This document shows positions 1 through 8,600 of a DNA stretch of 39,936 bases, in pieces. The notes beneath the pieces are model-generated. The model was not told the origin of the DNA. It saw only the letters and a list, made by a program, of their open reading frames with translations, and did no database searches. Source of the DNA: Planctomycetaceae bacterium (GTDB lineage: Bacteria > Planctomycetota > Planctomycetia > Planctomycetales > Planctomycetaceae); the NCBI GenBank assembly GCA_024742875.1, contig JANSXP010000066.1:1-39936 (forward strand), given 5' to 3'. The position numbers and the translations under genes are program-made. The first letter of the stretch is position 1; the number at the start of each line of letters is the position of its first letter.

Positions 1-36
1 CCGTCTGGCTTACCGTCTGGCTTACCGTCTGGCTTA
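1..36. repeat. 12-bp tandem repeat, at least 3 copies, in the DeoR coding frame
   Basis: The unit ccgtctggctta occurs three times without a mismatch at 1-12, 13-24 and 25-36, followed by a partial variant (ccggctgg, 37-44). The unit is a multiple of three, so on the minus strand it encodes repeated Gly-Lys-Pro-Asp without shifting the frame. The array touches the window edge, so the true copy number is not visible. Confidence 0.95.
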
Positions 37-797
37 CCGGCTGGAACGACCTGCATCGTGATGTCGGAAGTGTCGAAAATGTGTTCCCACTTCTCCGGCA
101 CCCGGGAGTCCGTCACCACTTCATGGACGGCCTCCAGAGGACACAGGTGGGTGAGTGCCCGCTGGTCAAACTTGCCGCTGTCGGCCACAAGCGTGACGTG
201 CTCCGCCGCCTGAATCATCTGTCGTTCTGTTTCGACCAGCAGAGCGTTGCTGTTGAACAATCCCTGTTCGGTAACTCCTCCAGCGCCCATGACGAGTCGC
301 GCGACATTGATGTTTTTAATGGCTGCAACGGCCTGCTCACCCAACGCCACCCCCGTTCTGGGGTAGACAAACCCTCCAATGAGGATGACTTCAATCTCCG
401 TCTGGTTCATCAGCAGGGTTGCAATGGGCAGACTGTTTGTAACGACCTGCAGAGATCGGCCGGTTAAACAGCGGGCTACCTCGAGGGTCGTCGTGCCTCC
501 ATCCAGCAGGACCGTTTCTCCGTCGGGGATGAGTTCTGCCGCCCGTCGCGCGATGCGACGTTTTTCAATGGACGCCTGATCCAGTCGGGCATCGAAGTCA
601 GCGCCCTCACGGGACACAGCCGCCATGGCCGCACCTCCGCGTGTGCGATGCAGTTGTCCGGTCGAATCGAGGTATTCCAGGTCCCGACGGACGGTGGATT
701 CGCTTGTGTTCAGTTCGGCGACCAGCTGCTGCAATGTCACGAACCCGTGGGATTCGGCCATCTGAATGATTCTGGCTCGTCTTTGGTCAGAAAGCAT
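1..797 (-). CDS. DeoR-family transcriptional regulator (3' end outside window)
   Basis: The reading frame starts at ATG 797 and stays open to the left edge (265 codons visible), so the stop lies outside the window. Residues 1-55 form a DeoR-type winged helix-turn-helix (MLSDQRRARIIQMAES, then STVRRDLEYLDSTGQLHRTRGG). The rest matches the DeoRC sugar-phosphate sensor domain, with the DGGTTTLEVA effector-loop motif, the VVTNSLPIA strand and the ADSGKFDQRAL segment near the end. Proteins of this family usually repress sugar or polyol catabolic operons and are released by a phosphorylated sugar; the target here is unknown because the downstream genes lie off the window. The visible C-terminus is odd: after a normal DeoRC end it runs into GKPDGKPDGKPDG, encoded by a 12-bp tandem repeat. 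Confidence 0.9.
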   Translation of the reverse strand, partial: MLSDQRRARIIQMAESHGFVTLQQLVAELNTSESTVRRDLEYLDSTGQLHRTRGGAAMAAVSREGADFDARLDQASIEKRRIARRAAELIPDGETVLLDGGTTTLEVARCLTGRSLQVVTNSLPIATLLMNQTEIEVILIGGFVYPRTGVALGEQAVAAIKNINVARLVMGAGGVTEQGLFNSNALLVETERQMIQAAEHVTLVADSGKFDQRALTHLCPLEAVHEVVTDSRVPEKWEHIFDTSDITMQVVPAGKPDGKPDGKPD

Positions 798-1144
798 CGT
801 GTGCAGTCAAAAAGTGTCTTTGTGTGATTGAATATAATGACAGACGACAGCAAGGCAACCATGCGGTGACTGATTCTGACGGAAAATGACCGGAACCCCG
901 CCGGCTTTCGTAGCCTGTGCAAGTTGAATCGGCTGGCGCTGTTCGCCGTCGTGTCGCGAACACGGCATGTTCGCACCAAACGTCAGAACGTGAATTTGTG
1001 GGGCGACAGTGGGCATCACCCCCAAGCCGGTCGGAAACTGCCGCTGAACAGGCAAGCTGGGCTCGCAATCAGCGATGACGCGACGGTCGGTGTCCGGACG
1101 TTCGTCCGCCAGCACCAGCGAAAATTCAGTTGCAGGAACAAACC
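798..1144. other. Divergent intergenic region between the DeoR gene and the PilZ gene
   Basis: About 350 bp separate two divergent genes and should hold both promoters. I see short overlapping open frames but none with a good ribosome binding site or recognisable protein. There is no clear operator palindrome or terminator, and no consensus -35/-10 pair I would defend. Confidence 0.5.
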
Positions 1145-1786
1145 ATGAGGTTAGCTCGCACTACTCGGCACTCACTCAGACGACCACGCATGAGCACATT
1201 CCACTCCGCCGCGGATGTCGACACGGCAACCGTCACCACATCTTCCGGGCTTCAGATTCCCGCCTTCGTCGTCGCCTGCAGTCTTGTGGATCTGCGTCTG
1301 GAAATGGACGCCAATCCGCAGCGGGGAGAACTCGTGACGGTGGATCTGCAGATGACCGACGGCGGACAGTGTCGGGTTCAGGGCGTTGTTCACTGGTCAG
1401 AAATGCGACAAACGCGACACGAAGTGGGCCTGTTTTTGCAGGAACCACTGCCCGAATACATGGTCACGGCCATGCAGGACCTGCGGCGACGGACCGAACG
1501 CTACCGTGTCCGTTTTCCTGGCAAACTGACGCCAGGTGGCGGACGTCCGGAGTGCGAAGCCGTGATGGTCAACTACAGCTACGAGGGGCTGGCGGTGCGC
1601 AGCGAGATCAGTGGCGAAATTGACGACGTCTTCTCCTTCCGCTGGATCGCCGGTGATACCAAACACATCGTTCACGGCCGGATTCTGTGGCAGATCGAGC
1701 AGAATGGCGGCTTCCTGATTGGCGGTGAAGTGGGGCCGGGCACCGGCTATCAGATTGCCGGTCTGGAACGACCTGAGCAGGTTTGA
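1145..1786 (+). CDS. PilZ-domain protein
   Basis: A 213-residue cytoplasmic protein without signal peptide or membrane segment. The C-terminal half carries both elements of the c-di-GMP-binding PilZ signature: RxxxR at about 115-119 (within RRRTERYRVRF) and NxSxxG at 143-148 (NYSYEGL). The N-terminal half (about 30-105) reads as a second small beta-barrel of similar layout without the binding motif, like the PilZN-type partner domain in YcgR-like proteins. The expected role is a c-di-GMP receptor, but the output is unknown. ATG 1145 is preferred because AGGA sits 8 nt upstream; a TTG at 1130 and an ATG at 1190 are alternatives. The next gene begins about 100 bp downstream and seems unrelated. 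Confidence 0.8.
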   Translation: MRLARTTRHSLRRPRMSTFHSAADVDTATVTTSSGLQIPAFVVACSLVDLRLEMDANPQRGELVTVDLQMTDGGQCRVQGVVHWSEMRQTRHEVGLFLQEPLPEYMVTAMQDLRRRTERYRVRFPGKLTPGGGRPECEAVMVNYSYEGLAVRSEISGEIDDVFSFRWIAGDTKHIVHGRILWQIEQNGGFLIGGEVGPGTGYQIAGLERPEQV

Positions 1787-1886
1787 GCATCACCACCAGG
1801 CACCATCGACACGGCCACACTGGTCTTTTGCGGCAGACGCACTATGCTCCGCCGCAGACGTCCTGTGAATCCATGCCGAGTTGATT

Positions 1887-2852
1887 ATGTCCAGCCAAAC
1901 TGTCTGTGAAGTCCTGTTCCGCCCCGAGTCCGACGCCCTGCGTTTTCTCCCGGAAGGCCCTTACACCAATCCGGCTGGTGGCGTCAGCTGGGTGGGCATT
2001 CAACACGGGGCTGATGCGGTGACCGGCTCGCTCAATCTCCTGTCAGACAGCGGTAGTAACACAAGCTATGACCTGCCCGGACGTCCGGGGTTTGCCTTTC
2101 CCACGTCACTGCCGGGCGTGTTTGTCTGCGGCGTGGAACGTCAGCTGGGTCTGTTCAGCACCGAGGACGGCAGCTGGACGGTTCTCGCCGATGGCGTCGA
2201 CGCAGCTGTTGACAACACGATCATTAACGACGGTCTGGTGGCCGGCAGCGATCTGATCTTTGGCTGCAAAGACCTGGAGTTCGCGACAAAAAAGGCGGGC
2301 CTGTACCTGTATCGCGGCACAACGGGCGAGCTGATTGCCCTGAAGAACGACCAACTGTGTTCCAACGGCAAAGCCCTGGTCACACTGGATGGCGCTGCCC
2401 AGCTGATCGACATCGATTCTCCCACCAAAACCGTGACGATGACGCCCATTGATCAGGCGGCCGGCACGCTGGGCGATTCTCGAGTGATCGTCGATGTCAC
2501 GTCAGAAGACATCTTTCCCGACGGTCTGATTCTTACGCCCGACGGACAGAGCGTGATTGTCGCATTTTACGATCCGGGTGACCCGGACTTCGGAGTCGCC
2601 AGGCAGTACCGCATTGCAACGGGCGACGTGGAGCACGTCTGGACGTGTCCTCTGTCTCCCCGCGTCACGTGTCCGCAGCTGATCTTCCATGACGGTCGTT
2701 ATCGACTTCTGCTGACCTCGGCCGTTGAGGGAATGGAGCCGGAGCGGTTGCAGCAGCACACCAATGCCGGATGTCTGTTCATCGGTGAGACGTCGTTTGA
2801 CGCCATCGCCGCGCAACCCGTGTTCCCACTTGGCGAAAGCGTTTCGGCGTAA
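1887..2852 (+). CDS. SMP-30/gluconolactonase/LRE-like beta-propeller protein
   Basis: A 321-residue protein without export signal. It shows the layout of the SMP-30/regucalcin family, six-bladed propellers that bind a divalent metal and often hydrolyse sugar lactones. Family-like elements are NDGLVAGSDLIFG near the middle (compare the NDG metal-site segment), FPDGLILTPDGQSVIVAFYD (compare PDG...D.G..W.A), and a late CPQLIFHDGRYRLLLTSA segment. ATG 1887 is used; the in-frame TTG at 1881 is unlikely. The substrate cannot be read from the sequence, and the similarity is clear but not close, so the lactonase activity is an inference. Confidence 0.7.
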   Translation: MSSQTVCEVLFRPESDALRFLPEGPYTNPAGGVSWVGIQHGADAVTGSLNLLSDSGSNTSYDLPGRPGFAFPTSLPGVFVCGVERQLGLFSTEDGSWTVLADGVDAAVDNTIINDGLVAGSDLIFGCKDLEFATKKAGLYLYRGTTGELIALKNDQLCSNGKALVTLDGAAQLIDIDSPTKTVTMTPIDQAAGTLGDSRVIVDVTSEDIFPDGLILTPDGQSVIVAFYDPGDPDFGVARQYRIATGDVEHVWTCPLSPRVTCPQLIFHDGRYRLLLTSAVEGMEPERLQQHTNAGCLFIGETSFDAIAAQPVFPLGESVSA

Positions 2853-3004
2853 GCTGCCGGTTGTTGCGCGTGCCGCGGGGAACTGCCCTGAGCGGAGTCT
2901 GTGAGGATTTGGGGGATTGTGTCGAGTGTGCCGGTTCGGGTGGCCGATCTTTGTGATACGCGGTGATACCGCAACGGTCAGCCAGTATCTTCGGAGTCGG
3001 TGCA

Positions 3005-4132
3005 ATGAACGTCCGTCACGCCCAATTGCTGTGTTTCGTCATTTGTGTGTTTGTGTCCGGCTGCAACAGCTTCAAATCGCTGACGGCCCAGGGATCCAGG
3101 GACACGGTTGAAGAGGATCCGCTGGAGCGGTCTTTTGAATCCAGTCCGGAATTCAAGCTGACCAAAAAGTACCTGAATAAGCCTGCGAAAGCGCAACTTG
3201 CCTACGCCCTCTGGCGTGAAGAGCAGGGGGACTATGAGGGCGCCATTCGTCGCTATCAGGACGTGCTGGCAGACGATGCCAAAAACATCGAAGCTCGTTT
3301 GGGCATCGCACGCGTTGAGCAGAAGACCGGACGCAAAGCTCAGGCGCTGAAGATTCTCGAAGCCACCGTGAGAAAGTTCCCCGACTCGCAGCCCGCCTGG
3401 ATGGAGCTGGGGCGACTGCATCGCAGCGAGGAGAATCTGGAAAAGTCGATTGTGAGTTTCCGCCGCAGTGTGAAACTGACGCCCGAAGATCAGATGGCCA
3501 ACTACGAACTGGGGGTTAGCCTGGCGATGGATGATCAGTTTGAGGAAGCCCACGAGTACCTGACAACCGCCAGCGGAGAGTCGGCCGCCAGCTACAATAT
3601 CGGTTACCTGCTGAAAGAGGACGGTCGTCTGAGTGAAGCAGAGTCCTGGCTGCAGCGGGCGCTGGCTTCCCGGCCGGATGAGCTCACCAAAGATCGTGCC
3701 ACGAAAGAGCTCGCGCTGCTGCAGCAAAGAACAGACGGGACCATGCTGGCAGAGACTCGCCAGCCGGCAATCAATCGCGAGCGGACAAGGTTCACCAGTT
3801 ATACTGAGTCGCCCGATCAGAGCGGTTTTGAAGCAGTGGCCAGCCTGAAAGCGGATCACAGTGCGGGCCGGGCATCGCAGGGACAGCAGTCGCTGCAGGC
3901 CAGTCAGACTGGCGGTGTGGCTGTGCTGTCCGGCGGTCAGTCTCCGCAGCGACAGTCTCAGTCAGCCGGAATGTCAACAACCCGACGATCGGCCGTACAG
4001 ACAGCCAGCGGTTCCACCTGGAGCGGCAACGCCAACACGCCATCACGCGTGCAGCCGGTCTCCGGTGTGCGTGCCGGTCAGAGTGGTTCGTTGCCGCAGT
4101 GGCAGCCAGGCGTCTCCGGCGGTCAGTGGTAG
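3005..4132 (+). CDS. TPR-repeat lipoprotein with Ser/Gln-rich tail
   Basis: A 375-residue predicted lipoprotein. A short hydrophobic signal ends in the lipobox VSGC, with Cys20 as the lipidation site. From about residue 60 to 230 it contains consecutive tetratricopeptide helices (for example YALWREEQGDYEGAIRRYQDVL, AWMELGRLHRSEENLEKSIVSFRRSV, ASYNIGYLLKEDGRLSEAESWLQRAL). Residues from about 250 to the end are low-complexity, rich in Ser, Gln and Gly, and probably disordered. ATG 3005 is chosen because GGAG lies about 9 nt upstream and the signal peptide starts there; the upstream in-frame start at 2963 would bury the signal. The expected role is a periplasm-facing scaffold, and I cannot name the partner. 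It ends 13 bp from the convergent glycosylase gene. Confidence 0.85.
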   Translation: MNVRHAQLLCFVICVFVSGCNSFKSLTAQGSRDTVEEDPLERSFESSPEFKLTKKYLNKPAKAQLAYALWREEQGDYEGAIRRYQDVLADDAKNIEARLGIARVEQKTGRKAQALKILEATVRKFPDSQPAWMELGRLHRSEENLEKSIVSFRRSVKLTPEDQMANYELGVSLAMDDQFEEAHEYLTTASGESAASYNIGYLLKEDGRLSEAESWLQRALASRPDELTKDRATKELALLQQRTDGTMLAETRQPAINRERTRFTSYTESPDQSGFEAVASLKADHSAGRASQGQQSLQASQTGGVAVLSGGQSPQRQSQSAGMSTTRRSAVQTASGSTWSGNANTPSRVQPVSGVRAGQSGSLPQWQPGVSGGQW

Positions 4133-4145
4133 GCGGCACCGCAGG

Positions 4146-4754
4146 CTACGAGTCCAGCCACTGCCAGAGGTACCAGCAGGCGACACTGCGATGGGGGTGC
4201 CAGACAGAGGCCTGTTCCAGAAAATCATCGCGCGTGGTGAGATGATCGCCATACAGCCGTTTGATGGCGTTCTGTAGTCCCAGGTCATCCGGAGCAAATA
4301 CGTCCGGCCTGCCCAGACCGGCCAGCAGGAACATCTGCGCCGTCCACACTCCAATGCCTTTGACCTGTGTGAGCTCTTCAATGACATGTTCGTCTTTGAG
4401 ACGCGCGAGTCTGCGAAAATTGACTTCGCCGCTGAGCACCTTTTGGCACAGGTCGCCCAGATAGCCGCGTTTTTGTCGGGAAACACCAATTGCGGCCAGT
4501 TGCTCTTCCGTGAGCGCCGCATATCCGGCGGGCGTGATCCTGCGTCCGGGCAACAGATCTTCCAGGCGGCGGCGGATGGTGCGAGCGGCGGCCACGGAAA
4601 TCTGCTGAGACAGAATAGATCGGGCGATCAGCTCAAACGTGCCACCACGGCGTTTCAGCTGACACGGGCCAATTTGCGTGATGACTTCGGCCAGCACGGG
4701 ATCTCGCTTTTTCAGGGCTCGCACTGCGGCCGCATGGGTTTTCGCCTGAGACAT
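4146..4754 (-). CDS. HhH-GPD DNA glycosylase, AlkA-like (DNA-3-methyladenine glycosylase II type)
   Basis: A 202-residue protein of the HhH-GPD superfamily that excises alkylated bases from DNA. The helix-hairpin-helix is VKGIGVWTA at 131-139, followed by DVFAPDDLGLQ. By comparison with AlkA, where the second Asp of PDDY is catalytic, Asp157 is the expected catalytic residue. SILSQQIS near residue 50 matches the family's conserved N-terminal stretch. It lacks the extra N-terminal domain of E. coli AlkA, as do many bacterial short forms. ATG 4754 (MSQAKTH) is chosen; the open frame extends upstream but only by overlapping the esterase gene. It lies 40 bp downstream of that gene on the same strand and is probably cotranscribed. 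Confidence 0.9.
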   Translation of the reverse strand: MSQAKTHAAAVRALKKRDPVLAEVITQIGPCQLKRRGGTFELIARSILSQQISVAAARTIRRRLEDLLPGRRITPAGYAALTEEQLAAIGVSRQKRGYLGDLCQKVLSGEVNFRRLARLKDEHVIEELTQVKGIGVWTAQMFLLAGLGRPDVFAPDDLGLQNAIKRLYGDHLTTRDDFLEQASVWHPHRSVACWYLWQWLDS

Positions 4755-4794
4755 GACGTTTCTTTGGTGAGGGCCCAGCGCTCCGGGCCCAGTG

Positions 4795-5544
4795 CTAAGG
4801 GCCCATCGATCTGGAGAGAATCTGCATGCAGCGCTGCAGCACGGGCATGGGGATGGCGTGTTCGCCCTGGAATTCCTGGAACTCCACGTCAAACCCGTTG
4901 TCTGAGAGTAGATCTCGGAGCCAGCCGGCCGGTTGAAAAGGCAGGATGGCGTCCTGTCGGCCGTGACTTTGAAAAACAGGGCAGCCCGGATGAGCGGCCG
5001 CCTGGGCGGCCCATTGTTCGCGGCACAGCAAAGTCCCGGAAAACAGAATCATCTGCGCCGGTTCCAGTCGATGATGCAGTACCACATCGGTCGTGACCAT
5101 GGCGCCTTGTGAGAATCCGCCCACGACCAGCGACGGGGTGCCGGGGCAGTCTGCGACCGCCTGCTCAATCGCCGTGTGAAGTTCGCTGGACGCCTCACGC
5201 ATGCCGTCGGGAGTCACCGCACACAATTGCTCAAAGTCCTGCGTCTCGTTGATTGCCGCCAGTTGGGCCATGTTGATCGGCCACCATGCACGGCCGCCGG
5301 GCAGTCCCATTGGGCCCAGGTCGATCGGCGCTTCGGGAAACATAAACCGACAGCTTTCGGCGATGTCCGTGCTCTCGCTGATCAGATGAGGGCCAAACGT
5401 GACAAGGTCATCGCCCGGTGCTCCAAAACCGTGGCACAGCACGACCAGCTTTTCAGGCGCCTTTTCGGCGGGCAGTGCATCGATGACGCGACACGTCAAA
5501 GAGCCGTATTCGGTCAGATTGGCATTGAGCATTTCAGAAGACAT
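4795..5544 (-). CDS. Alpha/beta hydrolase, carboxylesterase/phospholipase family
   Basis: A 249-residue cytoplasmic alpha/beta-hydrolase of the small carboxylesterase/lysophospholipase (abhydrolase_2) type. The oxyanion region is VVLCHGFGAPGDD (34-46), the nucleophile elbow is GFSQGAM with Ser145, the acid is Asp198 in GRQDAILPF, and the base is His229 in QGEHAIP. The triad is therefore complete and in the usual order. It hydrolyses short-chain or lysophospholipid esters in characterised relatives; the natural substrate here is unknown. The start is either ATG 5544 or ATG 5532; AGGA lies only a few bases before the first but 11 nt before the second, so the second is possible. Likely first gene of a two-gene unit with the glycosylase. 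Confidence 0.88.
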   Translation of the reverse strand: MSSEMLNANLTEYGSLTCRVIDALPAEKAPEKLVVLCHGFGAPGDDLVTFGPHLISESTDIAESCRFMFPEAPIDLGPMGLPGGRAWWPINMAQLAAINETQDFEQLCAVTPDGMREASSELHTAIEQAVADCPGTPSLVVGGFSQGAMVTTDVVLHHRLEPAQMILFSGTLLCREQWAAQAAAHPGCPVFQSHGRQDAILPFQPAGWLRDLLSDNGFDVEFQEFQGEHAIPMPVLQRCMQILSRSMGP

Positions 5545-5694
5545 CCTGTCGATGGGACGATCGGGGACCGGTTGATGGACTGGCTGACGGGGTGAGGTCG
5601 CCGTTAAACAGATCTGCCGGGCGGCTGCAGCAGCGTCCGGCAGCGGAACTGCGCAGCGGCTGAGCCGCCAGCGAAGATGCGGGGCAGCCGACCG

Positions 5695-6633
5695 TTACTG
5701 ATTCTCTTTGGCCATTTTGTCGGCACGCGCGATCCACGTTTCGGGATCATCTTCAAATGCCGCTTTGCAGCCGGAGCAGCAGACCCAGTACGACTTACCC
5801 TTGTAGCTGACGGCGATGGTGCCCAGTCCCTGGGAAATGATGCACGTCTTTTCGCCGTAGTCAGAGTCGCTCAGCGCAAAAGAGGTGCCGTCTCGCTGGG
5901 TGGAGACGGTGTCGTGTCGTTTGAAGCTCGCTTTGCCGCGGCGTCGATCGACTTCCAGCAGGTACCGGTTGTTTTCCTGCTGGGCGAATGCCAGCTGCCA
6001 CTGCTCGCCACCCGCTGCTGTGCGGGATTCGTCCGTTTGCGTCAGCAGCAGCTTGTAGACGCGATGCAGCTTGTCGTCGGGGCCCACAATCTCACGCACC
6101 GGTTCGCTGTAGGTGCCCTCAAACGACCGCTGGGTGCCGTCCTTGTCGGTGGCCGTCAGTTCGAACAGCTCCCGCGAGACATCAAAGGTCAGTCGAGCTG
6201 TTTTCAGATACGGACTCTTGTCCGAGGCCACCACCAGCGCGGGCTTGCTGGCGTCGGTCTGTAGATCCCAGATCCACTCGTGCCTGTCGACCGCCTTGAA
6301 GCCTTCAAAATCGCGACGCGTGGTCCCACGCCACTGGCCCAGCATAATCTGCAGCGGCTTCAGCGCTTCGATCACACTGTCGGCCTGGGCGGCCGCAGAG
6401 TCGGCCGCTGCGGGAGCAGTGGGCTGGCTGCCAGGAATCGGGCCCAGACTCAGCGGCTGGAATTCGTCGTCTTCAGCCGGGGCCGGCTCACTGTTAGCGG
6501 GGGCCGTTGCCGGCTGCTCGGACTGACTGACGATCTGCTCTGCAGGTTCCGGAGCGGTGGTTGCTGAGCTTTCGTCCTCACTGCATCCGGACAGCAGGAC
6601 GGCCAGGCCAGTGATAAGAAAAACTCGAATCAT
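5695..6633 (-). CDS. Lipoprotein with C-terminal YHS/TRASH-like domain
   Basis: A 312-residue predicted lipoprotein: the hydrophobic signal ends in LSGC with Cys17 as lipidation site, followed by an acidic Ala/Pro/Glu-rich linker to about residue 75. The middle (about 90-240) is a beta-rich region of no family I recognise. The C-terminus (about 262-312) resembles the YHS family: ISQGLGTIAVSYKGKSYWVC, then CSGCKAAFEDDPETWIA, with Cys285, Cys286 and Cys289. YHS/TRASH domains bind metal ions in metal-handling proteins, so a metal-binding or metal-sensing surface protein is plausible but unproven. It is separated by about 55 bp from the next minus-strand gene upstream. Confidence 0.75.
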   Translation of the reverse strand: MIRVFLITGLAVLLSGCSEDESSATTAPEPAEQIVSQSEQPATAPANSEPAPAEDDEFQPLSLGPIPGSQPTAPAAADSAAAQADSVIEALKPLQIMLGQWRGTTRRDFEGFKAVDRHEWIWDLQTDASKPALVVASDKSPYLKTARLTFDVSRELFELTATDKDGTQRSFEGTYSEPVREIVGPDDKLHRVYKLLLTQTDESRTAAGGEQWQLAFAQQENNRYLLEVDRRRGKASFKRHDTVSTQRDGTSFALSDSDYGEKTCIISQGLGTIAVSYKGKSYWVCCSGCKAAFEDDPETWIARADKMAKENQ

Positions 6634-6688
6634 GATGTTGTGTTTCAGCGTTGAGGAATGGCGGCAGCAGCTTACACAGCACGCCGAC

Positions 6689-7705
6689 TTATCGTTGGTA
6701 AATTGGCAGGTAACCTTTTTTCAGCTGCAGGATGATGCAGCTGATGGCGGTCGTATAGACAGTGCCGATCTGGCGGTCGGACCAGCCCCCGCTGGCGTTG
6801 GCTTCCTTGACCAGTTTGGCTTCAATCTCTGAGCGGTACTTGTTCCAGCGGGTCCCGCCCTGACGATAAATGACCTGGGCATAATAAAAGTGCATGTAAT
6901 GCCAGTGGCCAGATGTGGACGTCAGTGGTTTGCCCGGCCAGATCCGATCGTCGCAAAACGCACGCATGCGTTTGGTCAGTTCGGTGTCGTACTCGCCCGC
7001 GTTGAACAGAGCGGCCAAAGCGGCCGCCGTAATGGGGGCCCGCTCCCCACCGCCTTTGATGCTGTACTGCACGCCTCCTTTGGATGTCGTGCAGTTGTCA
7101 ATGTAGGTGATCGCTCGATCGATGATCTCTTTGGAGACCGGAATGCCGGCATTGCGACAGGCCCGCAGTCCCTGCACCTGGGTGATGCAGGTGGAGCCCT
7201 CGTCAAAGTCATTGCCCTCTTTGGCGCTCACATAGCCCCAGCCGCCGCGTGATGTCTGAGCATCCGCACAGAACTGCACGGCTTTGGTGAGTGCAGTGCG
7301 AATTTCTTCCCGTCGGGCCACGTCTTCTTCTTCGCCGTAGACCTGACTGAGGAACAGCATGGAAAATCCGTGTCCGTACGTGTAGTGGCCGTCACCGGGA
7401 AAGCCGATCAGGCCGTTGTTGCGACTCATCGCGAGGATGTAGTCCACCGCCTTGCGGATGGGCTCGGCAAATTCTCCGGTCGTGGTGGTGGAGCCTTCGG
7501 CCAGCATGGCGGTACCAACCAGCGCCGTCATGGCCACTCGATACGAACCTCGTTCTGCTTCCCAGTAGCCCTGACGCTTTTGCTGAGCGGCCAGGTAACG
7601 CAGCGCTTTGTAGACGGTCTCGTCCACGTCGTCGGCCTGCGAACCGGGGGCAGCCAGGGTCAGCAGCGACAGGCAGAGGCTGGCAAGAAGGATGTGTCGG
7701 ATCAT
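6689..7705 (-). CDS. Secreted prenyltransferase/squalene-cyclase-fold repeat protein
   Basis: A 338-residue protein with a cleavable signal peptide (MIRHILLASLCLSLLTLAAPGSQA) and repeats of the alpha/alpha-toroid seen in squalene cyclases and prenyltransferase beta subunits. The units are VYKALRYLAAQQKRQGYWE, VQFCADAQTSRGGWGY, ITYIDNCTTSKGGVQYS and VKEANASGGWSDRQIG. The catalytic DxDD motif of squalene-hopene cyclase is not present, so enzymatic cyclisation is not supported. Proteins of this type are common in planctomycetes and have no assigned role that I know. ATG 7705 is preferred over GTG 7720 because GGAAG lies 8 nt upstream and the signal begins there. Confidence 0.8.
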   Translation of the reverse strand: MIRHILLASLCLSLLTLAAPGSQADDVDETVYKALRYLAAQQKRQGYWEAERGSYRVAMTALVGTAMLAEGSTTTTGEFAEPIRKAVDYILAMSRNNGLIGFPGDGHYTYGHGFSMLFLSQVYGEEEDVARREEIRTALTKAVQFCADAQTSRGGWGYVSAKEGNDFDEGSTCITQVQGLRACRNAGIPVSKEIIDRAITYIDNCTTSKGGVQYSIKGGGERAPITAAALAALFNAGEYDTELTKRMRAFCDDRIWPGKPLTSTSGHWHYMHFYYAQVIYRQGGTRWNKYRSEIEAKLVKEANASGGWSDRQIGTVYTTAISCIILQLKKGYLPIYQR

Positions 7706-8045
7706 GACGATTGCTTCCACAAAACCCCCGGTACGCTGACCGGAGAACGGGGACGACGGTGCTGACCGGTCGCCGGCGCCGTCAGGTCTGGATGGCCCGC
7801 CTGACCATCGCTGCGCCCATTGTCGGCGAAAGGCGGAGCCGACGGAAGTCCCTTTGATTCAACAAATCGTATCGCCGCAGTGTTCGCTGGAATCACCCGT
7901 TTTTTTGCGAATTTGTGAGACAATACGCGGCATCTGCGGCGTCTGCAAACGTAGGGTGCCCCAACTCTTGCTCGTTGATGTTCACTGCTGGCCGTTTTAC
8001 GTTGTCCCGTCTTTCTGCGTGAAGCGTGCCACACTGGAGGCACCT
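7706..8045. other. Divergent intergenic region
   Basis: About 340 bp between the prenyltransferase-fold gene (minus) and the next plus-strand gene. An open frame from 7854 runs in phase into the downstream gene but carries no conserved sequence, and the strong ribosome binding site lies just before ATG 8046, so I treat this stretch as non-coding. I see no convincing terminator or operator. Confidence 0.5.
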
Positions 8046-8594
8046 ATGCAGTCAATGTACTATCTGGCCGACAACCCCTGGCCTCTCGTGCTGGCGTTCG
8101 CCGCCACCTCCATCGTGGCGTTTCTGATTGGCGGCTCAAAAGGACGAGCGACGGCCGGCGTGGCCCTGCTGCTTGCCGCTGCCGTGTATCTGCTGGAGCA
8201 GCAACTGATCTCCCCGGGGGAAGAGGTGGAGATGACCGTCTCCGAAATGCTGGACGACTTCAAACAGCGCGATGTGGACGCCATCATCGCGGCCATCGAT
8301 TCCGCGAAGCCGGAAATCGCTGGGGTGGCCAAACAGGGGCTGGATATGGTCGATCTGTCTCCGGACTTTCACGTCAACAGCGTCGAAGTCACGATGGATT
8401 CGGAAACAAAGGCGACCGCCATGGTGCGTGCCAACGGGAGTGTGTCTTTGCGAAAAGGCGGCGGTACGACTTACCATTTGCCCAACTACTGGCGAACAGT
8501 CTGGATCAAACAGGCAGACCAGTGGGTGCTGACTGATTACGCCCGGCTCAACCCGGTCAACGGTCAGGAAATCGGCGTGTTCTCGGGCCAGTAG
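8046..8594 (+). CDS. Membrane-anchored conserved hypothetical protein
   Basis: A 182-residue protein. Two hydrophobic segments at about 12-29 and 37-52 anchor the N-terminus, and the soluble remainder begins at EEVEMTVSEMLDDFKQRDVDAIIAAI. That region, ending in WRTVWIKQADQWVLTDY, has the helix-then-sheet pattern of NTF2/SnoaL-like domains, although the match is by appearance only. The start is well defined: GGAGG is 5 nt before ATG 8046, with no need for the longer in-frame extension to 7854. No catalytic residues are recognisable. A 12-bp repeat array follows directly after the stop. Confidence 0.7.
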   Translation: MQSMYYLADNPWPLVLAFAATSIVAFLIGGSKGRATAGVALLLAAAVYLLEQQLISPGEEVEMTVSEMLDDFKQRDVDAIIAAIDSAKPEIAGVAKQGLDMVDLSPDFHVNSVEVTMDSETKATAMVRANGSVSLRKGGGTTYHLPNYWRTVWIKQADQWVLTDYARLNPVNGQEIGVFSGQ

Positions 8595-8600
8595 TCGTGC

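Noticed and set aside
2978-3859. 293-codon minus-strand open frame antisense to the TPR lipoprotein
   Set aside because: No domain, no ribosome binding site, and the plus-strand gene has a clear lipobox and TPR repeats.
6689-7705. Squalene-hopene cyclase
   Set aside because: The toroid repeats are present but the catalytic DxDD motif is absent and the protein is exported and about half the usual length.
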